From Anarhynchus alexandrinus (taxonomy: Eukaryota > Chordata > Aves > Charadriiformes > Charadriidae), in contig VUYV01000158.1 of assembly GCA_008711295.1 (NCBI GenBank), positions 896,471 through 960,470 of the forward strand: a DNA stretch of 64,000 nt. The letters are read 5' to 3'. The notes beneath the pieces were generated by a model that worked only from the letters and a program-made list of their open reading frames with translations, was not told the origin of the DNA and did not search any database. Positions 47,238 through 61,137 of the stretch are shown here, piece by piece. The first letter of the stretch is position 1. Each line of letters opens with the position of its first letter. The position numbers and the translations under genes are program-made.

Positions 47238-50200
47238 TTATAATTGACATTTACCACATTTTCTCTACAAAAATATAATTTTGTAGCACTCCCACCCACC
47301 AAAAAAACCCCACCTTCACAGTTTAACTGATAGCTTCACAGCTTAATTTGTAGTAGCTTAACTCATATGGAGACTTACTAAACACCAAAGGCCAGGCTGG
47401 AGATTACACTTCTGGAACCTTAGATAATCAAGAAGATATCAAGCCTAGCCACTGTTAATTGAAGCTTGTTTTCTTTTAGACTCTAAGTAAATTCCAGAGT
47501 CACCACAGAATCTTTCCTGGCACTTTTCTTATTCTTTGTATGTTCTTACTGTTTCCCAGCGGGTCTCAGTATGAAGACTGCACAAACTACTATCCCATAC
47601 CGACCTACTCCACCACGTTTGCATGCCATCTTGATTTCCCAACTTCTCCAGGTGTGGGACTGAGTTTGGGCTGGTGGAGCTGAGAGGTATGTTGGCAGGA
47701 GGCAGGTCCAGCTGATCAGATGCCCGCTGCCCTTCCCAGAGGCAAGATCTCACTTTTGCAGGAAGCTTTTCCTCCGGGCATCCTCTGCTACCGTCTCCAG
47801 AGATCAATAAAAGGCTGAGACCCAACAAATTCATTTCAGAAGTTGGCCAGGATACTGGTTCTCTTTTCTGGGGTGAAATGTGAATTGCATTGGGATTGTC
47901 TGTAGTTGCTTTTACGCGTCTACAATACTCTGGGACAGGAACTAACATTCTCAGTATTTAAATGTGACGTTAGTGAGCGTGTTATTTGAGCCGGCGCGTA
48001 ACTGTGTGCATATCTGCGCACACTGATGGGGAATTTGCAGCTGAATGCCATAACCCGGGGAATTCTTTTTGTGATTTCTTTCTATCACACTCTACTTTGA
48101 GAAATTACAGGTAATTATAAAAATGAAGACATTTTTAGAATACTCATTTAAAAAAAAAGATAAATATGATTAAAGAGGGGAAACTTCAAGGCAATAGTTT
48201 ATTTTTGAGGACGCGGTTCATTTTCTGTTTTATATTTAAATCAGTTGAGAAAACTAGTTTCTAGAGAGGAAAGAAATTATGCCTGCTCCATAATAGCATA
48301 TTTCATCTTTCTTATTAGATTTTTAAAATTTAATTATATGCTTGTTTGCATTCAAATATTTTCGTGGACTATTATTTGAAGACAGTTATCTAACACCCTC
48401 CACAGCCCCATACATCATCAAACAGAAGGCAAGAAATTACAAACAGGAGAAACTGTCAACTATTTACTGACAAACAGAGTACACAGTTTACAGAGATTAC
48501 ACAGAGATTAGCTAAAAAAAAAAAAATGTGTGAAGGTATTTCTTTTACTGTTTTACATGCAATGTGTAAATATATACTATAATAACTTACTTTCTTTTAC
48601 CATTTTATAAAGGAAGAGCTAAGAATCCAGCTAGATTTAGTGTGAGACTCAATGTGAGTTATTTGCTTTTTAAAAAATAATGAATAGAACTGTAATCGTG
48701 AAAGAATAAAGAGCTATTTTCACAGCATCATTTTTTTTAAGAGACATTAAGAGTAACATCCTGAAAAATCTTTGGTATCATACAGATAATATTACCTAAA
48801 CAAGGACTGAATCTAAATAACTCATTAGTTCTGCTAATGACTAGAGAAGCAGTTTAAATTATTAGTACCAATATTTTAAAGCTATCTAGTTAAAGTGCTT
48901 TCTTTTCTGAACAATGATATTATCCAGGTGGTTGAAAATCCCAAAGTAATTAAAAACGAGCATTATTGTTTTCCTTTCTGCAAAACTGAGGTGGCAAATA
49001 CAGAATTTCTGTTAGCCCATAAAACTGTAGAAATCACCTTCTCCTTCCTCATCCTCAGTAATTCAGTCTAAAATCAAAATGGTTCAGTTATATTTTACAG
49101 TATCTCTTTACATCTCAATTTCATTTTTATTTTATGTTTGCGGTGTTGCACAGGAGGCAACAAAGGCAGATGAATCCACATGACATACAGGGTAGATGCA
49201 ATCACAGAAATTGTTAAATTGCTGGCATTTAAGATCTTCAGACCCATTTGCTTTCAGTCTTTTCTCTTTCATGGAGTGAGTCTTCAACAAACTGAGTAAT
49301 TTCACTCAATGAATGATTGCAAGGTAAATGAAAGAGTTTAGCATCACTTTTGAAGGTGTTAAACTGAGGAGATGTTTTTAGTTAGCCCTAAAAGTATTGT
49401 ATTTCCCCTCACTAATGGTATCTAATACCCTCTTAATTGTATCTGTTAAATTCACAATATCTGTATTGCAATTGCAATATGCTATTTAGATATTACTATA
49501 ATATTATCTTCTTTAGTAATAAATTTGACTGTCTTTCATTTACATTTCCGACACCATTCTTTGTGATATATCTGACCTTCTCAGGCTGCAGATGAAGAAG
49601 GACCCTCACTTCAATCCAGCCCTGTAGCTAAAAGAACAGTCAGTAACAGAGGCTTCAGAAACTGGGAATTGTTGATTCCTCCCCTCAGAGGGCATTTTGC
49701 CAGAGAATTCTGCTTGAGACTCATGGAAATTCTTGGACTAAATATACGCACGCATGAGACTGGAAAAATATATATGAAGCATGTGTTTCTATAGGAATCC
49801 TATTCACCTCAAACATAACAAGATTTGAAAACACTTTTTCTTTGTGAATCAGATTGAAAATGACCGTGAGCTTGACAGTCTATCTTATTGCACATTTTTA
49901 CTGGGTTTGTCGTGATCAATATTTGCTAATCGATATTTGGCAGAAAGAAAGAGACCGTGAAAAGGAAAGACACATTCTTAAGTGCTTAAGTAAAAATGTG
50001 CCTGCATTTTTCCACTTGAACTCCAAGCGTGATCTTTCTAATGGCGTACTCTATGTCTAAAATAGCGAATCAAAATGTGCACCTGATAAAATAAGAAATG
50101 TGGATTTCAAAAAAAGTGTAAAGTTTCACATTCAAGTTTCCGTACTTTAAAACACGTTATTTCAGTATCGATTCTCCAGTCTCACAGAGTTGCCTCACAA

Positions 50201-52530
50201 TAAAATCTGTGGGAACAGCTGCAGACATTGTGAGATTTTAACAATGAATAAATAACACTTCTGCAGTGTTACTTCCAGAGCCTGATGAAATTTATAGGAC
50301 TTTTTCCCACAGTAACTGGCTTGTTCAAATGTTTACTAACTTGAGCTATGTATAAATATCCAGGCTTGTATTTCTGTAAATGCATGCCTAATCTGGGCCA
50401 GCTGAAGGCGACTCTCCGTGTTCAGTTTCTTGCAGCGATATGGACACTTTCTGGGAAGGCAGACTTAGTTCACATACAAAGAGGGCTCAAAATCTCAGCG
50501 GCACTTCAGACTAGTTACTTTCCTTCAGTATCCTTTTCTTTGGTCTTTTCGCTGGCAGCATGGGGAATACATGCCTGCAATTACGATTAAGAGTTCTGAG
50601 CATATTCATTATATACAATGTGTTAAAAGCTGAAGCTCATGGCTGATGAGCAGTACTGCCGGGACAGCCTGATGACACCTGGGCCAATCAACATTACCTG
50701 GGATGTCATCTGCCTACGGAACTGAAAAGGATGCCAGAGTTCCTGGGAAAGCCCTTTTTCTGTCTTGTGCTACGTTACACATCAGGAGCTATAACATGCT
50801 GTGAAATACTTGCGCCTTCCAATGGAAATTGAAATAAAAGCATAAAGAATTGCAACGCCACTTGACAGGGTGTTCAGGCTGAATCTAAACTTGATTAGGA
50901 GAAAACACTTATTCTTCAAGACTGAAGCATATAGGGAGTGCACAAAGATTGTATTACAAACGTATGTAGCCACACAGTGGGTGTCTCTGCCGTAGAGAGC
51001 TGCACATTAGTTCCAGGCTGTCTGTATGGTCGCTCCGGTTTGGATATGCCGGTAAACTATATCCATGTGTTGTGCAGGCTTTGCAGAGCTGGAGAGTGAC
51101 AGAGCCTGTGGATGACCGCATCTGCCTCACACTGTCTGACCCCCTCAGGCAGGTGCAGAGAAGCACCTTTGGCTTTTACACTGCATGTCTGCCCAAGGAC
51201 TCATTTTTTTTCATTTGTTTCTGAGGGTACTTGCTGAGTAGCTGTTCTCCATGGAGAGCTTCATCGGCTTCATGAGAAGGAAGAATTAAGCCTTTCCCGA
51301 GCAGTGGACCTGGACCACAGGGACATCACTATTTGTTGACACTGCTGTTACATCCTGGATGTCCTCATGTTTACAGCAGGTGAAAACCTCCATTCAGGAC
51401 ATCTCAGCTGTGTAATGCCAAAGGAAACGTGCACTGGAATGAGACTGATAGGAACTCTGTCCTGCAGTAGACCCTAAATACATGACTTTTCAGTGTGAGT
51501 TAGACCAGTGATTTATTTGCCTCTTGATCCTGCCCTGGAGGACACTATTTCTGTTATGTGTTCATAACTGTCTTCATCACTCTTAGCACAGCCGATGCTC
51601 AGGAGCTGTGGCGCTCTGTCCCTGACTCTTCTGCATTCTTCTGTGTTCAACTTTCTCTTCACTCTTTAAACATTGGGCAACTTCATTGGCTCCTATTATT
51701 TCATGTTACCAAGGGCTTACAAGTCTGGCTTTGTCCCACATCTAATCTTGTGGATCTAGCAGTTTTCTGGACATCTCTTTTTAAATATCTTGCTGCACGA
51801 TGAATGTGACTTTTATAACAATTTTCCCTCCCAATTCCACTCTTGTGCCCAGCCTTTTCTTATTGCCAGGCTTGTGATTAATTAAAGTATTATTAAGGCT
51901 GTCTTCAAAAAACCTTAAAGGAATACAAGAGTCCCAGGCATATGAGTGACTCCAGGATGCTTTAGAAGATGCACATGATTTTTCTGATACACAAGACAGT
52001 TTTCTAAAAAAGCCAAAAAATACTATCAGCTCACAAACATGAAAATTTCACTGAAATTTTGAAATATTAATTAAAAGGTATTGCTTTCAATATACAGATG
52101 TTGTTACTTGGTAGAGGGCATTTCCGCTGCGCACAGTGCTTATATGGCACGCAGCCAGGCGAGATCTTAAAATTATCAGGTGGATCGAGGATCTTACAGG
52201 TTTGTACAGTGTACCGTGAATCCCTTTCCTTTAAATTGCTTTCTTGCTGTAGAAAACTATCGTGCCGTTGAAAGGTGAACCCCTTGTTTTGGGGTGTGTG
52301 AAGCCGTGGCATAGAAGGGAGTGAAAAAAGAACTGACCCCCTCAGGCTCTTCCAGTGACAAATTCTCTCACCATAAAAATGCGTGTCTCAGTTTGAATGG
52401 GAAATACAAAACACCAGCAACTGGGGGCGGGGAAAGAGGTCAAAGAAAAAGCCCACCTTTCGCCTTTTAAGTTTTGTCTACAGGATCTGAGGAGCAAGTG
52501 AAGAGGCTGTGAAGTTACCTTGTACAAATG
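47238..52530. other. AT-rich non-coding interval
   Basis: No recognisable exon, RNA gene or transposon. The sequence is AT-rich, especially 48000-50350, with few and short frames. Confidence 0.55.
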
Positions 52531-53320
52531 CGGGACAGGGCATGCCGGTGTGTCTCCCAGCAGCCCTGGGGCTGCTTCTCCTCCCCGGGGGTTTCCCCGC
52601 CGGGGCTGGGGCCACGGGTGATTCCCGGTCCTGCTCCCGTCTGCTGACAGTGGCCCCAGTTCAGCACTGAGCTGTCTTTCCACCCGCCGTCCTCTCGTTC
52701 CTCTCCTGGGATAATCCCTCTTCTTCCTTCAGGGAATGAGTGACGCGGCTGAGGGCTACGTACATTTGGTTTGGCAAATCTCTAAGGATTTCCTTCTTTC
52801 CAAATAATTGATGCATCTTAGGAATTATATACTGCAGGACATAAAAGTTAAAAAAAAGATTAAGTGACTGTATGGTGTTATATTAATACATGAAATTTGT
52901 CAGGTGAGAGACGCCAGTTTAATGGAATTAAATAGCTGTTAATATACAATTAATGTGTTTATAAGTAATATAAAGTGACTACCGTTGATTCCTGCAGGGT
53001 TAACACAGCAGTTTGGGCTTTGAGGCGAGCACGGCAGTAGTGGGGGATGCAGGGAGGGCCCGGGTGCCCGCTGCGAGGCTCTGTGGGTAGACCCGGGAGC
53101 GAAGGCGCCGGCAGCCCGGGGTGGCCCCAGCCCCCCAGGGTGCGGGGCACAGGCGAGACCCCTCGCTGGTCCAGTGTTGGGGTGTACGGCCCTTCTTGGG
53201 GTGAGGGCTGTCAGACTGGGGCTGCTGGCATGCGGCAGCATCCCCTTTGGGAACTGGGGGAGCGTGCGGTTCCCCAGATGCCAGGGAACCGGCTTAGGGC
53301 AGGTTTAGGTTGAGGGCAGG
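52531..53320. other. GC-rich patch with two CpG-rich cores
   Basis: The first core is about 52540-52690 and the second about 53010-53320, separated by an AT-rich stretch (52790-52970). They resemble a small split CpG island. No promoter element or exon is recognised. Frames here have the Gly/Pro/Arg-rich look of GC-rich non-coding DNA. Confidence 0.5.
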
Positions 53321-53920
53321 GCTGTAGCCTCTCCTGCTCTCCATGATTTCGGGAGCAGCTGGTGAGCTGAAGGAAGATCCAGCCAACACGGTACTGTATG
53401 GCAAACGGGACAGCGTGTGGGAGAGAAGCCAGGGCACCAGGCTGCAAACAGGTGAGAGGACAGCCTCAGTGTACGGATGGGTGTGGGATGTGCAGTTACT
53501 GCCGATGCCGTTGTGCCAGAGATGCTCTGAAGTTCAGTGTATGGGCACCTACCCATAGGCATGTAAAGCTGAGTGACTGAGGTCTACGTCCAGGTGATAG
53601 GCTCAAAAGGAACATAACATGTTTCCTCCTTCTTGCCCATGTAACTCTCCTCCACAAGAAAACTGGGGGTGCAGTTTCCCAAAAACCAAAATGCATGGCG
53701 ACCTGTTGATCCAACAGCCCTGGCTCACTGGCAATAAACCGCACATTTCTAGTTTGAACCCCTCCAGTGTATAACCAGGTGGGACTGGTGAGTACGGAGT
53801 TTAGGATCTTTGTGTCTAAGATGAAAAAACAAGAATGAGTACAGCTTGGCCATCGCTCCAGCAGTGACGTCTGAGCGATGCAGGGACAGCAGGCAACCCA
53901 CCACCGAATCTGAGCCCTCT

Positions 53921-54031
53921 GCTCTTTGGTGCTGTGACATTGCACTGTAAATGGAGGCGGGCCACAGCGAGGGTCNCTCTTCGGTGCTGTGACATTGCAC
54001 TGTAAATAGAGGTGGGCCACAGCGAGGGTCT
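53921..54031 (+). repeat. Near-perfect tandem duplication (55-bp period) containing a single N
   Basis: Copy 1 spans 53922-53975 and copy 2 53977-54030, with N at 53976. The copies are 54 bp each and differ at three positions (T/C, G/A, C/T). The layout suggests an unresolved contig overlap or an imperfect tandem repeat. Confidence 0.9.
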
Positions 54032-57000
54032 CCCAAGCTCTCCCTACCTGATGAATCACCTTTGAATTGCTTTCAAATTTATAACGAGTCACTGAGTTGC
54101 TCTTTTTTCTTATATTCTGGCCGTGGTGCTGTGTACGCTGCCCTTGGGGAGTCATGCCTTCAGAGAACTAACTTGAAAACTTCAGCTAGTTTTCATCTGG
54201 GGAAAATAAAACCCCAAACCCAGTTTGTTTGCCATAGTTTAGCTGGTAGTTAAGTAGTACTTCTGCACTGTGGAAGCCTGGGACGTAAATAAATTGTCCT
54301 CCATAACATCAGTTGATTTTGTTACTTCACTCTTCACCCTCTATTGCAGTAGTAGATGTGTGAAATGGGCACAGCCCCCAGTACAAATCTCTCTGGTGTT
54401 CCCCGAGCAGCCCACCTCCACTCGGGAAATCAGCTCTTCACTCTTACTAGTTCTCCCTACCTTTGTAGGTAGTTATTTATGTTTACAAGGACCTTCATTT
54501 TCTGTTCTGCAATGGCTTAGGTTTTGTAATTGAAAAACAGCATTTCTAGTTAACCTAGAATCTTATAAGGTACCCTAGCAATTTGTGTGATAATAAAGAG
54601 ATTAAAAAAAATCAGAATTTGAACCCAAACTTCACATCTTCATCAGTATTTTTCATGACACATTTGCCTTTTTGAAGTTGTGAATAGGAAAAGAGAAGCA
54701 ATCCTTTTAGCCAAGACCACACTCACTAAAGCTGTTTGAGAAATGGGAACTACTCATTCCGAACCTCAAGAGCATTTCTGAGAATAATATCCTGTAAAGC
54801 ATATAAATCTTTCACTCAGCATTGATCTCCACACAGAATGAGTGATGTGAGGCAGATTTTACCAGAGGAAGGCTGTTTACCTAAAATACTAATTTGAACA
54901 CCTGTAGCTAATTCAATAATGATAGGAAAGACATCTGGTGTTTTAATGCCACATTCAACTCAGAATCTATTGTTTCCAGCTTGCCCAATTAGTACAAGTT
55001 TATTAGTTATAAATAATTATTAATGTATGAAGTGAAGAAAGAAGGAATAATTCCACATATCAACAGCATTGTGATGTTTTGGCATTATGTATAGTTGTAG
55101 TATATATGTAATTTTTAGTAACAGTTTAAACTTGGATATAAATTAGCTATATCCTTCCTGTCTGTTTTGTGATGAATATTAAAAGTCCAAATATTTGAAC
55201 TTGTATCACTAAGAACATAGGGTGGAATTCCTTTACCCCATTTTAGCCAATTAAATGGACATGTCAGGATAGGAAATCCATCCAAACTTCCTCATCTGCT
55301 GGTAGAAATAAATTGCTGCAAAGCAATTCATGCTATCAGAAACCAATCAGGCAATGAAATGAGTAGCTTGGGTCTGCCACCTCGCCTCCAGATAACCAAA
55401 ATTAAGTGAGACAGATCACATACTTACTGCTGCGGGATCACTGAGGTGAGCAAACACATTTTAGTTTAAATAAGCAAGTGCTGCATAGTTAGATCTTCAT
55501 ATTAAAGTGTGCCTCAGTTCTTTGTAATGTACTTGGAATTTAAATGAGTGTCATCAGGAATACTTCTGCTATTTAAGCTCAGGAGAGCACTTCTATGATA
55601 GTGATGAAAAGAAAGATGTTGACGTGCAAACAAAGCAAACAACTTCATAATATTAAGAATTGAAAATCAGGAAAGACTGTAACTGGTTTAATTAATATCC
55701 TTCATTCTGTGTTTTTGTGAGGACAAATATGACATCTAGGAATAAATGCTGTATACACATTTAAACTTTTATTTATTAAATCACTTTCACCTTAATTGGT
55801 TTAAAAAAAAAAGTTTATGCAGGGCACCAGAAACCCCTGTATTTTGCCCACTTTTGGTCCAGTCAGAGAATTTAACTGATAGGGAAGACAACTTTTCTGC
55901 CTTTCTCAGTGTTGTGGAGTAGCATTTTTCAGAGGAGTCGTCCTTGCTTCCAAACACAAGCAACTATTTTACCTGTCCTGTTTGTGCTAAGAATACTGGC
56001 AACTAACTTCAGGCAGACTTTTCCTTTTTCTGAGTCACCTACTCCTTTCTTGCTCCTTTTTCCTTAGGATGGGAAAAATAAACTGTGGACTTTTATCAGA
56101 CTTGTGGGAACACTTTTAGCTTATGTGAAAAAGTGTATAACTACTGAATCAGCCGTTTTAACAGAATATTTCTGCCAAGCATTGCATAGTTTGGGGATAC
56201 AGATCCAAGACCTTTCTGGTGAGGCAAGACAACATGTTTCTCAAAATGACTTCAAGATCCTGACTTTTCCCCCACATTTGTGGGGAGGCAGGAGGTCGCT
56301 GGTATCACGGACGTGGTCTCCAGCACGTTCCAGAGTATATCGGGAGCTGCTGAATTAAACAAGATTTTCCAGGTGGTTGACACTGGCTAAGGCTGGTCCA
56401 GTTCAAAGTGACTGGCTCAAGTTAATGACTATTTGAATATAATTGGAATGGTGCTAAAGAAGGGGCTTTTTTTTTACAGTAGAATGCATTTTAAAAATAA
56501 ATCTTAAAACCAAGGGAAATGCTAAGAACCTTTTGCTTTTTGGACCAGAGTCCCCTGTGGGAAGATTGGCACTGTGGCAGTCCAAAGCCCCAGACATTCT
56601 GGGAAGAAGAAGCCACGATGTGGACATCAGCCTTTGCCTGGCCCCTCTGTAACTGCGGGAGGTACCCAAGTGTGGGGAGCAATGATGCCTCACACGTACC
56701 CCGTAGCCCCCTGGTAGCTCCAGCACCCCAGCGAGTAGGCGAAAATAGAAGGCAGCCCTCTGTTATTTGATGTGACATACATTATATGTATCTTTTCTAA
56801 TACCTGGGGAATTCTGAGCAATTTCACGTGCTCTAACATAAAAGGGGGAATTGTGGCTGTGTGTCCATATTTGTCTGTGAATAGTGACAGAAAATACTCC
56901 TGTTGGCGTGAGGCAGGAGGAGTAACTTGGCCAACCTCGAGCTCTGCAGCAGCCTCCGCTGTGCCGTGGATCTCAGCATACTTCAGGAGGGGTCCGAATC

Positions 57001-57877
57001 CTCCGAACCTGTTCAGACTTTTGGGAGAGGGAAAGAGGTATAAACTCCTAGGTGTCTTTCTGTGGCTTTCCGTGCCTATCCTTCCATAGATGCCTGCCTG
57101 TAATCCAGAGCTAGTAATTTATTCTGCCAATATCCACTCAGGATAAATCCCCTTTCTGCCAAATTGTTAGCACTTTTAAGCAAAATTGTCACTTGTGACT
57201 GTAATTCCTTGCTGTCCTTTGCTTAAAAGCATCTCTCAGGGAAGCACATGAAAATGTTCTCCCGTACCTTAGAGTTTGCGTGCTGGTTTGGCACAGGTGA
57301 TGAAAAGATTTTTCTGTGCAGCTTTCTATTTTGTTGCCTTTCATTGCTCTTTTTGTGGCTTACAGTTTTAGGAAAACGGATTAGTTCTTTCTGACTATGA
57401 CAGGCTGAAAAAAATATATCTGGAAACAAGTATTCCTTATAAGAAAGTCTTTGAAGGCTTTGCCTCTAATAAATGGGCTTCATTTAATAGCCGGGAGAGT
57501 TTGAAAATGGATCTTCCCATGTTTGCAATTAGTGGAATATTATTTTACTGTCACATTTTAGCAACATTCAGGTGCCAGCCAGCAAAGCTGAGGAGAAAGT
57601 GCAGTTGAAGGGGGAAGCGGGGCAGATGGTGCTGTGTCCTTGTGCTGTGGCTGTGGTGAATACCACAAGCAGAGTTTTTCCCCTGCTGTGCCACCCAGGC
57701 AGCAGCTAGGCTGAGGCACTAATACCATCCTTGTTTCTACTCACAGTCCCAAAACTACAGTATTACCAGGCACTGCTGCTGATATGCGTTTGACTAAACA
57801 TAAAGGACAAAAGCAGAAGTAAGTTTCCCGCTTTTTGTTCTTTCTTACCCTTTGAAAATGTTGAGTCTCAGCCAGAC
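54032..57877. other. Non-coding interval
   Basis: No recognisable gene or transposon. 54540-55800 is AT-rich with few frames, and 56500-57080 is moderately GC-rich with unremarkable frames. Confidence 0.55.
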
Positions 57878-58002
57878 ATTCTGATTTTTGACGAAAGCAG
57901 CTAATCTGTTTTATGGGAAAGCTNAAGAGAAAAACTTCAATTTTTACACCTAATTCTGATTTTTGACCAAAGCAGCTAATCTGTTTTATGGGAAAGCTTA
58001 AG
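57878..58002 (+). repeat. Partial tandem duplication (75-bp period) containing a single N
   Basis: 57878-57927 is repeated at 57953-58002 with one substitution (gacg/gacc) and one N (57924) where the second copy has T. The intervening 25 bases (57928-57952) are present once. This is the second case in the window of a lone N inside a duplication. Confidence 0.9.
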
Positions 58003-61000
58003 GTGAAGCAGTTTCCAAGGCATGTTAGACTATTTATTATGGACACAGTTTAAATGTTGTGTACAGCTTCCTTGTTGAATTAAAAAGATTCTAGTCCTGT
58101 TTGTTTAATCCCCTTTTCCAAACGTCACGATTTAACAAAACGTAATCTTGGAAGATTTACTCTTCTAAGGGGTAACAACACATAAGCAAGAAACCCCAGC
58201 CTACCTGTGTGGCCCTCCTCCCTATTTCTGCAGCCGTGCTGGTAGGCAAACATTCCTCACACATCGTTTTCTCCAGCTAACATGAGTCCCTCTTTTTACT
58301 CCCTTTATCAGTGACCTAGAGCACTAGGGTCGCTCCAGCCATGTCACACTTCAGGGCAAACGGCCTTTCAATCCCATCTGAAGCTCTGCTTCTTCAGCAG
58401 CGCTTTTGCTGTCTGGGGGAAATATGGATGACACAAAAGCCTCCAAGATGACTCCCAGGGGTTGGAGTGACTCTGAGATAATTTTTAAGTTGCACGTGAT
58501 AAACACAAAGGATAATTCTCTAATAAGAAAGCAAACAAACCAGAAGAAAAAAAAATCGTTGAAACATAAAAGTGTTAGGACAAAAGAAGGGCTTGTGCAC
58601 TTAAGAGCTAAATACGTCCCACCTCTCTGTTTTCCATGCAATGCTAGTTAATGCTAAATGCTTCTTCCTCATATTTCCCAGAAGGATGACATTTCCTATT
58701 AATAGTACAAGGGAAACACAATAATGCAAGTGTAGTATTCTCAAAGTCTCTTAATATTAATCTTCTGTACTTTCCACTTAGATATTTTAACAGGTTATGT
58801 TAATAAATATCTGAATGCATCTATGTTACAATAATAATAAAGGAGGTATTTTAAAGGTATTTTGCATTTGATGGCATACAAACCACTAAAACTAATCAAT
58901 CAGCATTAGCTTCATTAGATATGACACCATCTCCAAGCTGGAATCATGCCTTTTGTTTACAAAGTGTGTGTGATGGTAATTTATCCCAAAAATGCATCAG
59001 TTACTGTTACGAAGTCACCTAAGTTTTACATTGAGAGGAAGGTACTATGATTCACAAATAATGTAGGTTATTCCTTATGTAGGGATTCTGTCTATTGCTT
59101 CTGCTGATATATAACAAACTTGTTTCTTATATAAAAGAAATTATATTTCCCTTCCTGATTCTTACTTTAGTTATTGCAGTGGCTTCTGGCTCTCATGTAA
59201 AATTGTGTGCCTTCTTTGGAAAGGAAATTGTAAAAAATGAAAGTAGAAGGAAATCATTATTTAGAAAGCCACTGTAAAGTCTTTGCATAGCAAGCAATCA
59301 GCTGTCATGAAATTGTATATTTTGAAGGATTATATATGTTAAAGAAACACCACCAGTTTACCAGTTGGTAAACGTATCGGTATAAGGAAAGCACTGTCCT
59401 GTGTATCATGGCTTAAGTATTGAAAGGAAACAATTTTCTTCCCATATGCACTCCTGCATGGGCCCACACTGTGGGTGCTCACTTCCTGCGTTTAAAAGGC
59501 ATGGTTAGAATCATGGCTCTTCTCTTAATAGACAGCTGTTAATTTATGTGGGCACTCTCAGATTTACCAGTTTAGCAGTTAAGGCACTGCTATTCCTTCA
59601 ACTTGCAGGGAGGAATAAGCTATAGATAAGGAAGGACTTTAGATAACACAGTAGACATCAGGTCTAGCCTGATTTCCCACTTGAAGTTTATTTGCTGTCA
59701 GACTCTAAGTAGCTTTCAAAGACCTTTTCAGGACTATCACACTCTCTGGCTTCTTTCAAATCCTTTTCCTATTCTGGAGGAGTATCTATCTTATTCCTTA
59801 TTTCCTGTTACCTCCGAGCATATCATCCCAGGCAGACAGGCAACGCTGCCGACTTTTGAGCCAGCTCCACTTAGCCCACTCTTTTGCAGAAAAGAAAGTA
59901 TCTTTATGTGTGTAAATGTAAAAGAAGAAGATATATGCTTGCATCTGCATTAAATATTTATTTTAACTATGGAAAACCAAAAAAAGTGAGAAAGAGAACA
60001 TTAACTAATGCTTTGAATAAGATGATTTTAGCATACTTCTTCAAATTTAGTATGTGTGGCTCAGAGAAATTTCAAGAAATGTAAATCTTTTGGGGAAACT
60101 ACTTTCTGATACACATAGGCTAGTAGCTACAGCCATACCATTCATATTTATCCCCTCTTTCACATTTATGTAATTTGCTTCAATGATATATGTGGTCTCC
60201 TTCAACACTAGACTAAAATCCCTTGTGTCATGCTTTATAGGACGGTTGAATTTTGTGTACATTTTGTAATGTCAAAAACTAAAGAAGCACATTAAAGCAT
60301 ATTATGATTGAGCTGAAAATCATATTAGTTTCCTGCTAAGATGAAAACCAAAGGGATTTAGAACCAAATTAATACCATCTAGTTTAGATATACTCATCTG
60401 GTGATAAATTGCCCTGAAAGCTTAGCCTTAGCAAGGCACGTGCAACTTGGCTGATTATACAGGCGAAAGGAAGAGTGAAATAAAAAAAAACCCAAATTGC
60501 AATAAGGAGATGCCTAGAACTATCCCACAGGCAACACTGACAGCAGCTGAAGAGCTACAGAGTTCTTAGTGTCTTAGAACATGGAAGTATTTCACAAGAC
60601 TTGCTCATTCTTAATTACCAGGTAAGATGGGTTAGGTAATAGAAGACATTTGAATTTTATTCCTGGATGCTTTGTCTGTTTGTGTGTCAACATCTCTGTT
60701 GTTTGTGCTGGGCTCACCATTGCTGCTTCTTTACAAATGCTCCTTCTTGAAGGAGCTGAATTTGGTAAAAAATAAATCTTTTAACAGTGTAAGTTGATTA
60801 TCGAGTAATTTCTTCGTATGGAACTGATGATTTGCCTGTACTTCATAAATTGCATTTTTAAGGTGGTAAGAACGCCATTAAAAATGCTAATGATTTAAAA
60901 CTGCTAACAGTGAAAAGATAATTTTCAATAATGACTTTTTAAGATTTGTGGGCCTTTTGACCAAAGAACTGAGAACCGGAAGAAAGAAATTAGGAATAAA

Positions 61001-61040
61001 GCAACAGTTTTTATCCTGACATCATCTTTTTGTCTCTCAT

Positions 61041-61137
61041 GAGTGAAAAATAGAAACAATACATTTACATATATGTTATGCTACTTACACTTTTTTTTTG
61101 TGCTTCCCAGATTGCAAATGCAGATATTGGAACAGCC
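61041..61137 (+). repeat. Diverged direct repeat, copy A (~97 bp)
   Basis: It starts gagtgaaaaatagaaaca and ends near cagatattggaacagcc. It aligns with 62158-62253 at roughly three of four positions, sharing gagtgaaaaa, catttata-like and the exact block gtgcttcccag. The family is not recognised. Confidence 0.75.
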
